Origin: CAZXYF01 sp964644705
GTDB lineage: Bacteria; Planctomycetota; Brocadiia; SM23-32
Assembly (NCBI GenBank): GCA_964644705.1
Contig: CAZXYF010000069.1
Span: 1-14,501, forward strand
Reading direction: 5' to 3'
Length of the DNA: 14,501 nt
The translations under genes were made by a program, and so were the position numbers. Positions 7,780 through 14,471 of this stretch are shown piece after piece. Under the pieces are notes generated by a model that worked only from the letters and a program-made list of their open reading frames with translations, was not told the origin of the DNA and searched no databases. The stretch's first letter is position 1; every line of letters starts with the position of its first letter.

Positions 7780-8201
7780 TGGCTTATATCGACACAAGCA
7801 TTCTCGTTGCGTATTATTGCCCGGAACCGCTGAGTGAAAAAGCTGAACAGCTGATCCGCGAAGTGGATCCGCCAGCGATCAGCCAGCTGACCAACGTAGA
7901 GTTGTGCTCGGCCCTGGCTATCAAAGTGCGGAGAAAAGAACTCATAGAGGAGGAAGGTGAACGGGTTCTTTCCATGTTCCAGATGCATGTGGAGGAACAA
8001 CGATATTTGAACCTCCCCCTTAAAAACAGCCATTACGCTCTTGCCGCCAACTGGATTGGCCAGTTTTCGACCGGGCTTCGCACCCTTGATGCCCTCCATC
8101 TCGCGCTGGCGTTTTCTGAAAATCAACAATTGATAACAGCCGATAAAACGCTGTCCGAGAGTGCGGAACATTTCGGTATACAGTGCACTCTCGTGCACTA
8201 A
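7779..8201 (+). CDS. vapC: PIN-domain ribonuclease toxin, VapC-like
   Basis: This 140-residue PIN protein is the likely ribonuclease toxin of the second module. Metal-binding acidic residues are present: Asp5 in MAYIDTSILVAYY, Glu41 in LTNVELCSAL, Asp104 in LRTLDALHLALA, and Asp122 in LITADKTLSE. The ATG at 7779 overlaps the antitoxin stop (TGATG). It is only distantly similar to the PIN toxin at 4079-4483, which shares the catalytic motifs but little else, so the two pairs are not a recent duplication. Its end converges on the GH2 gene of the opposite strand. Confidence 0.88.
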   Translation: MAYIDTSILVAYYCPEPLSEKAEQLIREVDPPAISQLTNVELCSALAIKVRRKELIEEEGERVLSMFQMHVEEQRYLNLPLKNSHYALAANWIGQFSTGLRTLDALHLALAFSENQQLITADKTLSESAEHFGIQCTLVH

Positions 8202-8274
8202 AAACAAAACGGTATCGGAGCGCGTTGACTAGCCTGCATCTTACGGGTATCCATTTGACCAGGACCGTGCAGTT

Positions 8275-8280
8275 TATAAT
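8275..8280 (+). promoter_or_regulatory. Orphan consensus -10 hexamer
   Basis: A perfect TATAAT stands in the 160-bp gap between two convergent genes. TTGACC (8255-8260) lies upstream, but with only a 14-nt spacer. If active, it would send a transcript into the 3' end of the GH2 gene in antisense. A weak stem, GCGGT...ACCGC, lies downstream at about 8313-8334. The support is slight. Confidence 0.2.
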
Positions 8281-8360
8281 AGCCGGTTCAATTTATCCGT
8301 ACAATCCGGGATAGCGGTAATTTTTGGAAACCGCAGGGGCACAGTCCCGCGTCGCCTCTG

Positions 8361-10064
8361 TCAGGCTTCCTCCCCCTCGTACCGTGATTTAACCACTTCA
8401 TACGCGGCCTTGGGGCGTCTGTATTCATCCACTATCCCCTTGTTGTTCATCTCGCGGGGGCGTCCCTCCCACATTCCGGATGTTGCCCGCACGTCACAGA
8501 ACTGCCAGATGGCCGTTCCCACCACGGCGGGATGGTCCAAATACACACGCAAGGACTCGTCCAGAGCCCGGCGCTGATAATTCTCCGACCATTTGGGTTC
8601 GGAGGGCTTGCGGCAACCGTAGAAAGCGCCCGCGCCGAATTCGCTCATGATAATCGGCTTGCCCGCGCCCCCGTTGCTGCCGGGAGAATCCAACCACTTG
8701 AGCGCCTTCTCCAGCTGCGGCTTCACGGCCTCCGGCCCGCCAGAATACCACGCGTCGTAGCGGTTCCACGCCACAATATCGACCAGATCCAGGCACACGT
8801 CGTCGGTACCCTTGTTGGATGCGAAGGTTATCGGTCGAGATGGATCGGTTTCGCGAAAAACCCGGGCCAGGCGTTCATGTTCCTCCCGGCCCTTTTCGGT
8901 GGTGGACTCTGATTCATTGAGAAACCCCCACATGATGATCGACGGATGATTGTGGTGCCAGGAGAGCATCTCACGGGTGGAGTTCAGCATCTGCTCCTCA
9001 TACATCGGTTCCTCAAACGTAAAGTTTTTCCCGTGTGGCTCCTCCCAGACGTAAAAACCCAGCTCATCGCACAGATCGAGGAACCGCATGTCGTTGGGAT
9101 AATGACTGGTCCGAATGAAATTCCCGCCCATGTGCTTGATGAGGTTCAGGTCGTTCATCATGGCAGAAAGGGGCAATGCGCAGCCGAACTGGGGATGATC
9201 CTCGTGACGGTTGAATCCCCGCAGCTGGATCGGTTCCCCGTTCAGCAACACCTCCCGGCCCTCCACAGACACCTCCCGAAAACCGACGCGATCAATCTTA
9301 TCGTCCACCAGGTTCTCGGCTCCGTCATACAATCGCGTGGAGACCATATACAGAGCGGGATCATCCACATCCCAGCTATCAACCATCAATCCGGTCAGGG
9401 TATCGTGAACGGTCTTTTTTGACTTCGATGCGACCTCAATGTTTCCCAGACCCAGCACCTCTCCGGCCACTTCCACTTCAAGTCGCCCGCACCGGGGCTC
9501 GTCCGACCAGTTTCGGACCGCAACCTCCACCTGCAACCCCCAACCATCAACCTCCTTTTGCGGAGTGACCCGAAGCGTATCGACAAACAACGGAGGAACC
9601 GTCTGGAGTTCAACGGGCCGGGATATGCCGCCGTAGGTGTAATAATCCGATTCACAATGCAGCGCCGAATGGTCACCGAAGGTGTTATCCACGTGAACGA
9701 CCATCTCGTGTTCCCCCGGATCCAGGTCCGGCAGGACGATCTCCCACGGCGTATATGCATCGTAGTGGCGCCCCACCTTCTCGCCATCCACATACACCGT
9801 TCCCGTGTGGCTCACCCCGCCAAAAACCAGACGCAGGCCACGACCACCACTCGGCCCTTCAAAGTGAGTTCGGAACCACCCCTGCCCCCGGTAATTCTCC
9901 AGACCCGGGATGGTCTCCCACACGGAGGGCACCTGGATGGTCTCGGGGTAGCGTTCGGGGAGTGTCGCCGCATCATCATCTCGCTCATCGGCCACGACAA
10001 AATCCCACAATCCGTCCAGCGATTGCACGGGTCGAATCTGATGTTCTTCGAATGTTCTCAGCAT
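8361..10064 (-). CDS. uidA: Glycoside hydrolase family 2, beta-glucuronidase type
   Basis: This enzyme should hydrolyse beta-glucuronides with retention of configuration. From the chosen start it has 567 residues: sugar-binding jelly roll (from LDGLWDF, about 16-150), immunoglobulin-like domain (about 160-265), then a TIM barrel. The GH2 signature NRHEDHP is at 285-291, the acid/base Glu384 in GFLNESES and the nucleophile Glu475 in IIMSEFGAGAF. They are 91 residues apart, as in E. coli GusA. The MNNKGIVDEYRRPK stretch supplies the Asn-x-Lys pair (540/542) that binds the glucuronate carboxylate, which favours glucuronidase over galactosidase. No signal peptide is seen, so it is probably cytoplasmic. 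The ATG at 10064 aligns with the E. coli N-terminus and has AGGAG 12 nt upstream. A longer frame reaches a TTG at 10190 without a Shine-Dalgarno site. No transporter or regulator is adjacent. Confidence 0.85.
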   Translation of the reverse strand: MLRTFEEHQIRPVQSLDGLWDFVVADERDDDAATLPERYPETIQVPSVWETIPGLENYRGQGWFRTHFEGPSGGRGLRLVFGGVSHTGTVYVDGEKVGRHYDAYTPWEIVLPDLDPGEHEMVVHVDNTFGDHSALHCESDYYTYGGISRPVELQTVPPLFVDTLRVTPQKEVDGWGLQVEVAVRNWSDEPRCGRLEVEVAGEVLGLGNIEVASKSKKTVHDTLTGLMVDSWDVDDPALYMVSTRLYDGAENLVDDKIDRVGFREVSVEGREVLLNGEPIQLRGFNRHEDHPQFGCALPLSAMMNDLNLIKHMGGNFIRTSHYPNDMRFLDLCDELGFYVWEEPHGKNFTFEEPMYEEQMLNSTREMLSWHHNHPSIIMWGFLNESESTTEKGREEHERLARVFRETDPSRPITFASNKGTDDVCLDLVDIVAWNRYDAWYSGGPEAVKPQLEKALKWLDSPGSNGGAGKPIIMSEFGAGAFYGCRKPSEPKWSENYQRRALDESLRVYLDHPAVVGTAIWQFCDVRATSGMWEGRPREMNNKGIVDEYRRPKAAYEVVKSRYEGEEA

Positions 10065-10330
10065 GGTAGAAATCATCTCCTGCAGGAGTTCAGAACTGCA
10101 TTCTTGGAAAAAGCCGGGTCCCAACCACGGATCGGGATAATGAATCCGATTGTAGTGTTTTAGTCGGTTGTTGCAAACATATTCGATCAAGGTGGGAACG
10201 ATACAAGTGGGGTACTATCGGCACACAACGACAACATCTTCTTGCTTGCCCATGCCTCATCACAGAGTTATATTGTCAGTATGAACATGCAATAAGCTGA
10301 ACAAATAACCGGAACTTGCGCGGAGCAGTG

Positions 10331-11890
10331 ATGAAACACCTGACAACAAGCCTGTATACCTTTGAAAAACTCATAGAGGGTAACTACCTTTATGTCGATA
10401 AAACTGAGTATATCTGGAACATGGTGCGAGAGCCGTATGGCATATACTTTCTCTCCCGCCCGCGCCGGTTCGGGAAATCCCTCACTCTGTCCACACTCAA
10501 GGCTATCTTCCAGAAGAAAAAACGCCTCTTTGAAGGCCTCGCGCTGGAGTCAAAACCCTACGAGTGGGAAGAGTATCCGGTTATACATATTGATCTGGGG
10601 GAGGTGCCGGCTTCTTCGGCCGCAGAACTTAACGAAGCGCTTATGTCCGTTCTGGACAGCACTGCCGAAGAATATGGAATTGCACTGACGGCCGGTACCG
10701 CATCATCGAGATTCTCCGAACTGATCAGAGCATTACAGGACAGAGGGAAAGTCGTCATCCTCATCGACGAATACGACAAACCCATCCTGGACAACGCAAC
10801 AAAAGATAACGTGGAAAGCATCCGTGAGGTGCTGGAGAACTTTTACTCCGTCATCAAGGCCACCGAGCCGTATCAACGTTTTGTTTTTCTGACGGGCGTG
10901 AGCAAATTCTCCAAAGTCTCCGTCTTCTCCAAGCTCAACAACCTCACCGACATCACCATGGACTCCCGGTACGCGACCATGCTGGGATACACGCAGGAGG
11001 AGCTGGAGAAGTATTTTGCCGGCCATATCGACGCCATCACGGAAGATCGGGATGTTGACCGAAACGCCCTGCTGAAGCAGCTCAAAGAATGGTACAACGG
11101 ATATAAGTTCCATCAAAACGCTAAATCGGTTTACAATCCCGTTTCAATAGGTAAATTTTTTGGATCCCAGGGAGAATTCAGAAATTATTGGTTCGAGACG
11201 GGGACGCCGTCGTTCTTGCTGAAACTGGCCCGGGAGCAACACTTTGATTTTGAAGAAAGACTCTCAAAACCCGTCGGCGAACTGGCGTTCTCGTCCTATG
11301 AAATAGACAAACTGAAACCGCTCGCGCTTCTGGTCCAGACGGGGTACCTGACGATCCGGGAGACGGAGGTGGAGGATCAGATCGTCTTCTATCATCTGGA
11401 CTTCCCCAACAGAGAGGTCGAGGCCGCCTTTGAGGCCTACCTGCTGGATGAATACGCCGACATCGAAAAGGAAAATGTTGAATACTACGCGGCCATGATC
11501 GCAAAAACGCTGCGGAACGGGGATGTGGACGGGATGATGGACAAAATGAAAAAGTTTTTCGTCAACATCCCTTACGACATCCAGATTGACCGGGAAAAGT
11601 ATTATCAGACGATCTTCTACGTTATCTTCCGCCTGATCGGGTTGTTCATCGAGGCCGAATCACGCACCAGCACCGGCCGCATCGACGCCGTGGCTCAAAC
11701 CGATGACTACATATACCTTTTCGAGTTCAAACTGGACGGAGAACCGGAGGAGGCGCTGGAGCAGATCCGGAAGAAAGAATACCACCACAAATACCGGGAT
11801 TCGGGAAAACAGATCATCCTCGTCGGGGCCAATTTTAGCACCGACAAACGGAATATCGAATCATGGGAGATCGAGCAGGTCCACACATAA
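10331..11890 (+). CDS. AAA-ATPase-like protein with C-terminal PD-(D/E)XK nuclease domain
   Basis: This 519-residue protein belongs to the widespread two-domain family of AAA-ATPase-like plus PD-(D/E)XK nuclease superfamily proteins, found in many copies in some anaerobes. The N-terminal P-loop domain contains the family hallmark YLYVDKTEYIW (20-30), Walker A SRPRRFGKSLTLSTL (42-56), Walker B VVILIDEYDKPIL (141-153) and FLTGVSKFS (186-194). The C-terminal nuclease core is GRIDAVAQTDDYIYLFEFK, with Asp452, Glu465 and Lys467 as the catalytic D-ExK set, so it appears active. The ATG at 10331 follows CGGAG at 10321-10325; a TTG at 10316 is unlikely. Role in the cell is not established; links to mobile DNA or defence have been proposed for the family. 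It is divergently placed from the GH2 gene and lies alone. Confidence 0.88.
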   Translation: MKHLTTSLYTFEKLIEGNYLYVDKTEYIWNMVREPYGIYFLSRPRRFGKSLTLSTLKAIFQKKKRLFEGLALESKPYEWEEYPVIHIDLGEVPASSAAELNEALMSVLDSTAEEYGIALTAGTASSRFSELIRALQDRGKVVILIDEYDKPILDNATKDNVESIREVLENFYSVIKATEPYQRFVFLTGVSKFSKVSVFSKLNNLTDITMDSRYATMLGYTQEELEKYFAGHIDAITEDRDVDRNALLKQLKEWYNGYKFHQNAKSVYNPVSIGKFFGSQGEFRNYWFETGTPSFLLKLAREQHFDFEERLSKPVGELAFSSYEIDKLKPLALLVQTGYLTIRETEVEDQIVFYHLDFPNREVEAAFEAYLLDEYADIEKENVEYYAAMIAKTLRNGDVDGMMDKMKKFFVNIPYDIQIDREKYYQTIFYVIFRLIGLFIEAESRTSTGRIDAVAQTDDYIYLFEFKLDGEPEEALEQIRKKEYHHKYRDSGKQIILVGANFSTDKRNIESWEIEQVHT

Positions 11891-12008
11891 CCTGTTTGAC
11901 ATGTGAGAGCGATCCCATCATCCAGAAGAGAGGGGCTTCGTCCCTCGCTCACTGGACAGTTCAGTCCCGCCCAACACGAGTGACGACATGGATAAAACAA
12001 CCGCCAAT

Positions 12009-12037
12009 TTGACTCCCCCGTCACTATTTGGCATAAT
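12009..12037 (+). promoter_or_regulatory. arsR promoter
   Basis: TTGACT (12009-12014, 5 of 6) lies 17 nt before CATAAT (12032-12037, 5 of 6), an optimal sigma-70 arrangement. The predicted start of transcription (about 12043-12045) is only a few bases before the arsR ATG at 12049. Confidence 0.7.
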
Positions 12038-12046
12038 GGCCAAATA
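12025..12046. promoter_or_regulatory. ArsR operator 1
   Basis: TATTTGGC (12025-12032), six bases, then GCCAAATA (12039-12046): a perfect 8-bp inverted repeat covering the -10 element and the predicted start site. A repressor bound here would exclude RNA polymerase. The same motif recurs before the permease gene. Confidence 0.75.
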
Positions 12047-12048
12047 AT

Positions 12049-12339
12049 ATGAATGTATGCCAGGAAACAATTTATGAGCAGCGGGCCCGGGTCATGAAAG
12101 CCCTGGCTCATCCCAGCCGACTCATGATGGTCGATGAGCTGGCCGACGGAGAGCGGTGCGTCTGCGAGCTGACGGATCTGGTCGGAGCCGACATCAGCAC
12201 CGTCTCCAAGCACCTGTCGGTGCTGCGGGAAGCGGGTATCGTCGACAGCCGCAAAGATGGCGTGCAGGTCTTTTATCGCCTCAAAACACCCTGCGTGCTC
12301 AATATGTTCAGCTGCATTACTGAGGTCCTGGAAGAATAG
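12049..12339 (+). CDS. arsR: ArsR/SmtB-family metalloregulator
   Basis: This is a 96-residue winged-helix repressor. The helix-turn-helix is at about 41-65 (LTDLVGADISTVSKHLSVLREAGIV), followed by the wing SRKDGVQVFYRLK. ERCVCEL places Cys37 and Cys39 where E. coli ArsR carries the As(III)/Sb(III)-binding CVC pair. Further cysteines at 4, 82 and 89 could add a ligand. The first ATG keeps the full N-terminal helix but has no Shine-Dalgarno site and lies about 5 nt from the predicted transcription start, so the mRNA is probably leaderless. Release of the repressor from operators 1 and 2 on metalloid binding would turn on itself and the permease downstream. The arsenical effector is inferred from the CVC motif; other thiophilic metals are possible. 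Confidence 0.9.
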   Translation: MNVCQETIYEQRARVMKALAHPSRLMMVDELADGERCVCELTDLVGADISTVSKHLSVLREAGIVDSRKDGVQVFYRLKTPCVLNMFSCITEVLEE

Positions 12340-12394
12340 ACGACCGCGGGCGTTTCAAAACCACAGGCGAATGAGTCAAAAATTTTTACCTTTT

Positions 12395-12416
12395 TATTTG
12401 GCGTCTTCGCCAAGTA
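12395..12416. promoter_or_regulatory. ArsR operator 2, before the permease
   Basis: TATTTGGC (12395-12402), six bases, then GCCAAGTA (12409-12416) repeats operator 1 with a single changed base and the same spacing, just before the permease Shine-Dalgarno site. No strong promoter is visible beside it, so it may control a weak internal promoter or act as a block to read-through. In RNA the core TTGGCG-TCTT-CGCCAA would form a 6-bp hairpin. Confidence 0.7.
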
Positions 12417-12431
12417 ATTCTGGAGATGGAA

Positions 12432-13949
12432 ATGAAACTCAAAAACGAATGGACAAAACTGGTTTTCATGGTGGCCGTGTTTGCGGGCATGTTCTGGTTG
12501 CCGGTCGGCAGTGACTGGTTCTGGGACATCGTCCGTGCGCCGGTCAGTCTCGGGGAATGGATGAGCCGAGAACCGGTCTGGTGGATGATTCCCGGGGCCA
12601 TCCTTGTTGGGTTATCGACCATGGTGCTCCGGAAGGAATCGTGGCGAAGCTGGTTATTCGGGCACTGGAAACCCGTGATCGGGGTCGGACTCACCCTGGT
12701 TTTTTTCCTCGTTCTGCCGCTGCTCACCGACCGGGTGTGGAGAAGCACGCGGGAAGCGGTATCGCTCGCCCGATGGTATGCCCGTGAACACGTCCTCCTG
12801 TGTCTGGTGCCCGCGTTTTTCATCGCCGGCGCCATCTCGGTTTTCGTGCGGCAGGAATCGGTCATGAAATACTTGGGGGCGAAAGCCAACAAAGTGGTGG
12901 CCTACGGCGTCGCGTCGGTGTCCGGCACCATCCTGGCCGTCTGCTCCTGCACGGTTCTGCCCCTCTTCAGCGGCATTTACCGGATGGGAGCTGGACTCGG
13001 GCCGGCAACGACGTTTTTGTATTCCGGCCCGGCGATCAACGTTCTGGCCATCGTGCTCACCGCCCGCATTCTGGGCTTCAAACTCGGCGCGGCCCGCGCC
13101 ATCGGCGCCATCGTTTTCAGCATCGTCATCGGGCTGATCATGCATTTCGTGTTCCTCGCCGAAGAGAAGGAAAAGGCCCAGGCCCAGATGTCCATGCCCG
13201 ATCCCGAGGTGGAGCGTCCCCTCTGGCAGAACGTCCTTTATTTCGCCGCCATGGTGGGCATCCTCGTGTTTGCCAACTGGGGCCAAACCGAGGACCCGGG
13301 TCCCATCTGGTCAACGATTTACCGCCTTAAATGGGTGGTGACCGGGGCATTTGCCGTGGGCCTGGGAAGCGTGCTCATCCTGTGGTTCGGGCAAAAATGG
13401 TGGAAAGTGCTCGCGGCCGGTGGAGCCACAGCACTGGGCATGGCCGTCGCCCCGCATGAACCGATGGTCCCGTTTGCCATCGGCGCTACATCCCTGTCCA
13501 TCGTCCTGGGAAGCGAGCGGGGTGAAGGACGCGACTGGCTGGACCAGACCTGGGGTTTCGCCAAACAAATACTGCCTCTGCTGTTCATCGGCGTCATCAT
13601 CGCCGGCGCCCTGCTGGGCCGCCCCGACCAGGAAGGGTTAATACCAAGCGGCTGGGTCGCCACGATGGTCGGTGGAAATTCCGTCCGGGCGAACCTGTTC
13701 GCCAGCGTGGCGGGCGCGTTCATGTATTTCGCCACCCTCACCGAGGTGCCGATCCTCCAGGGACTGCTCGGAGCCGGCATGGGCCAGGGGCCGGCTCTGG
13801 CTCTGCTTCTCGCCGGACCCGCCCTGAGCCTGCCCAACATGCTCGTCATCCGGAGCGTGCTGGGTACGCGCAAAACCATCGTGTATGTCTGCCTGGTGGT
13901 CGTGATGGCCACCATCAGCGGCATGATTTACGGGTGGGTGTTCGTGTGA
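12432..13949 (+). CDS. ArsP/DUF318-family permease, probable metalloid exporter
   Basis: This 505-residue polytopic inner-membrane protein belongs to the predicted-permease family PF03773 (ArsP and relatives). Two related half-motifs mark the repeat: CSCTVLPLFSGIYRMGAGLG...FLYSGPAINVLAI (about 171-207) and TEVPILQGLLGAGMGQGPALALLLAGPALSLPN (about 437-468). Hydrophobic segments span most of the length, interrupted by charged loops near 243-262. The N-terminal stretch of about 120 residues before the first core helix is longer than in compact family members. The CSC cysteines fit a thiophilic substrate such as a trivalent or methylated arsenical, but substrate is inferred from arsR and the operators. 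The ATG at 12432 has GGAG 6 nt upstream, while the ATG at 12426 has none at usable distance. The stop codon lies inside the 9-bp target duplication of the element that follows. Confidence 0.85.
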   Translation: MKLKNEWTKLVFMVAVFAGMFWLPVGSDWFWDIVRAPVSLGEWMSREPVWWMIPGAILVGLSTMVLRKESWRSWLFGHWKPVIGVGLTLVFFLVLPLLTDRVWRSTREAVSLARWYAREHVLLCLVPAFFIAGAISVFVRQESVMKYLGAKANKVVAYGVASVSGTILAVCSCTVLPLFSGIYRMGAGLGPATTFLYSGPAINVLAIVLTARILGFKLGAARAIGAIVFSIVIGLIMHFVFLAEEKEKAQAQMSMPDPEVERPLWQNVLYFAAMVGILVFANWGQTEDPGPIWSTIYRLKWVVTGAFAVGLGSVLILWFGQKWWKVLAAGGATALGMAVAPHEPMVPFAIGATSLSIVLGSERGEGRDWLDQTWGFAKQILPLLFIGVIIAGALLGRPDQEGLIPSGWVATMVGGNSVRANLFASVAGAFMYFATLTEVPILQGLLGAGMGQGPALALLLAGPALSLPNMLVIRSVLGTRKTIVYVCLVVVMATISGMIYGWVFV

Positions 13950-13952
13950 TAC
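13944..13952. repeat. Left target-site duplication
   Basis: GTGTGATAC at the permease stop codon is repeated exactly at 14207-14215, immediately outside the other end of the inverted-repeat element. It keeps the permease stop intact. Confidence 0.8.
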
Positions 13953-14206
13953 CAGGCCTGTCCAAAATAGCGTTTCGAGAAGCATGGCTCTTTGTCTTTA
14001 TCATCGTCTTTACCATAATCTGCCGTTGTTTTTGACCGTCTTAGCATCGATAGAAAGGCAGACAAAGGCAAAGACGAAGGTAAAGATGTTAGATACACCT
14101 CCCCAAACATAATTAGGGGTGGTTTGCAAAATGGTCTGTATTCGCGGCTTAAAGTCCCCTGAGAACCCGTTTAAAGACCCATTTTTGAACGTTTTGGACA
14201 GCCCTG
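13953..14206. mobile_element. MITE-like non-autonomous element, 254 bp
   Basis: The termini are CAGGCCTGTCCAAAA (13953-13967) and the reverse complement of CAGGGCTGTCCAAAA (14192-14206), with 14 of 15 positions matching. Looser similarity continues inward (CGTTT..., then ATGGCTCTTT against ATGGGTCTTT). An exact 9-bp duplication, GTGTGATAC, flanks it. No transposase frame is present, so it must have been moved in trans or be an internally deleted insertion sequence. Inside, 13994-14024 and 14057-14087 form a second imperfect inverted repeat (about 25 of 31 paired), giving a fold-back structure. The 9-bp duplication fits DDE elements such as some IS4-type groups, but the parent family was not identified. 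Confidence 0.75.
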
Positions 14207-14215
14207 GTGTGATAC
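14207..14215. repeat. Right target-site duplication
   Basis: This is the second exact copy of GTGTGATAC, directly abutting the right inverted terminus. Confidence 0.8.
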
Positions 14216-14237
14216 AGGGACGGTATGCAAAATCCGC

Positions 14238-14286
14238 GATGCGAGATGCCTGATGCGGGATGCGGGATTAGAGATACGTGATATCA
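14238..14286 (+). repeat. Seven tandem heptamers starting with GAT
   Basis: Seven consecutive 7-base units all start with GAT: GATGCGA, GATGCCT, GATGCGG, GATGCGG, GATTAGA, GATACGT, GATATCA. The middle units are identical and the outer ones have diverged. This is a short tandemly repeated sequence of the kind found in intergenic DNA of several phyla. No coding role is seen. Confidence 0.65.
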
Positions 14287-14387
14287 GGGAGAGTGTGACA
14301 AACTTTTACCCACTCTTTTCTAAGCGGCCTTGCTTGAGCTTCCCGAAGTTTTCGTGTCGTGTCTTGTTGTTTCATATGGGCAGAATC
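14287..14387. other. Intergenic stretch with nothing recognised
   Basis: The bases between the heptamers and the hairpin repeats contain no gene, promoter pair or stem that I can support. Confidence 0.4.
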
Positions 14388-14406
14388 CTCCGCGCTTGCC
14401 GCGGAG
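14388..14406 (+). repeat. CTTGC-loop hairpin repeat, copy B
   Basis: A perfect 7-bp stem, CTCCGCG / CGCGGAG, surrounds the loop CTTGC and is followed by ATGTTTAGGTT. The tail itself forms a second small hairpin (TTTAGGTT-TC-AACCTAAA, 14410-14427) running into a stretch of A. Confidence 0.65.
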
Positions 14407-14452
14407 ATGTTTAGGTTTCAACCTAAAAAAACGAGATCAAACGAAATAAATC

Positions 14453-14471
14453 CGCCGGGCTTGCCCCGGCG
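14453..14471 (+). repeat. CTTGC-loop hairpin repeat, copy C
   Basis: A perfect 7-bp stem, CGCCGGG / CCCGGCG, surrounds the loop CTTGC. It is followed by ATTGTTAGG and a run of T, so it could work as a rightward terminator. It lies 65 bp after copy B. Confidence 0.65.

Noticed and set aside
7545..8207. 220-codon minus-strand frame over the second toxin-antitoxin pair
   Set aside because: It is antisense to two well-supported genes with clear motifs and shows no domain of its own.
10065..10190. Upstream extension of the GH2 protein to a TTG
   Set aside because: It starts at TTG without a ribosome site, and the family N-terminus aligns at the ATG at 10064.
12654..13286. 210-codon minus-strand frame inside the permease gene
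   Set aside because: It is His/Gly/Glu-rich shadow sequence antisense to a gene with clear permease motifs.
13928..14110. 60-codon minus-strand frame within the MITE-like element
   Set aside because: It crosses the element border into the permease gene, is low in complexity, and has no transposase motif.
14388..14471. Possible CRISPR array
   Set aside because: The repeated units differ in their stem sequences, only the loop and tail are shared, and only two units are seen. CRISPR repeats are near-identical.
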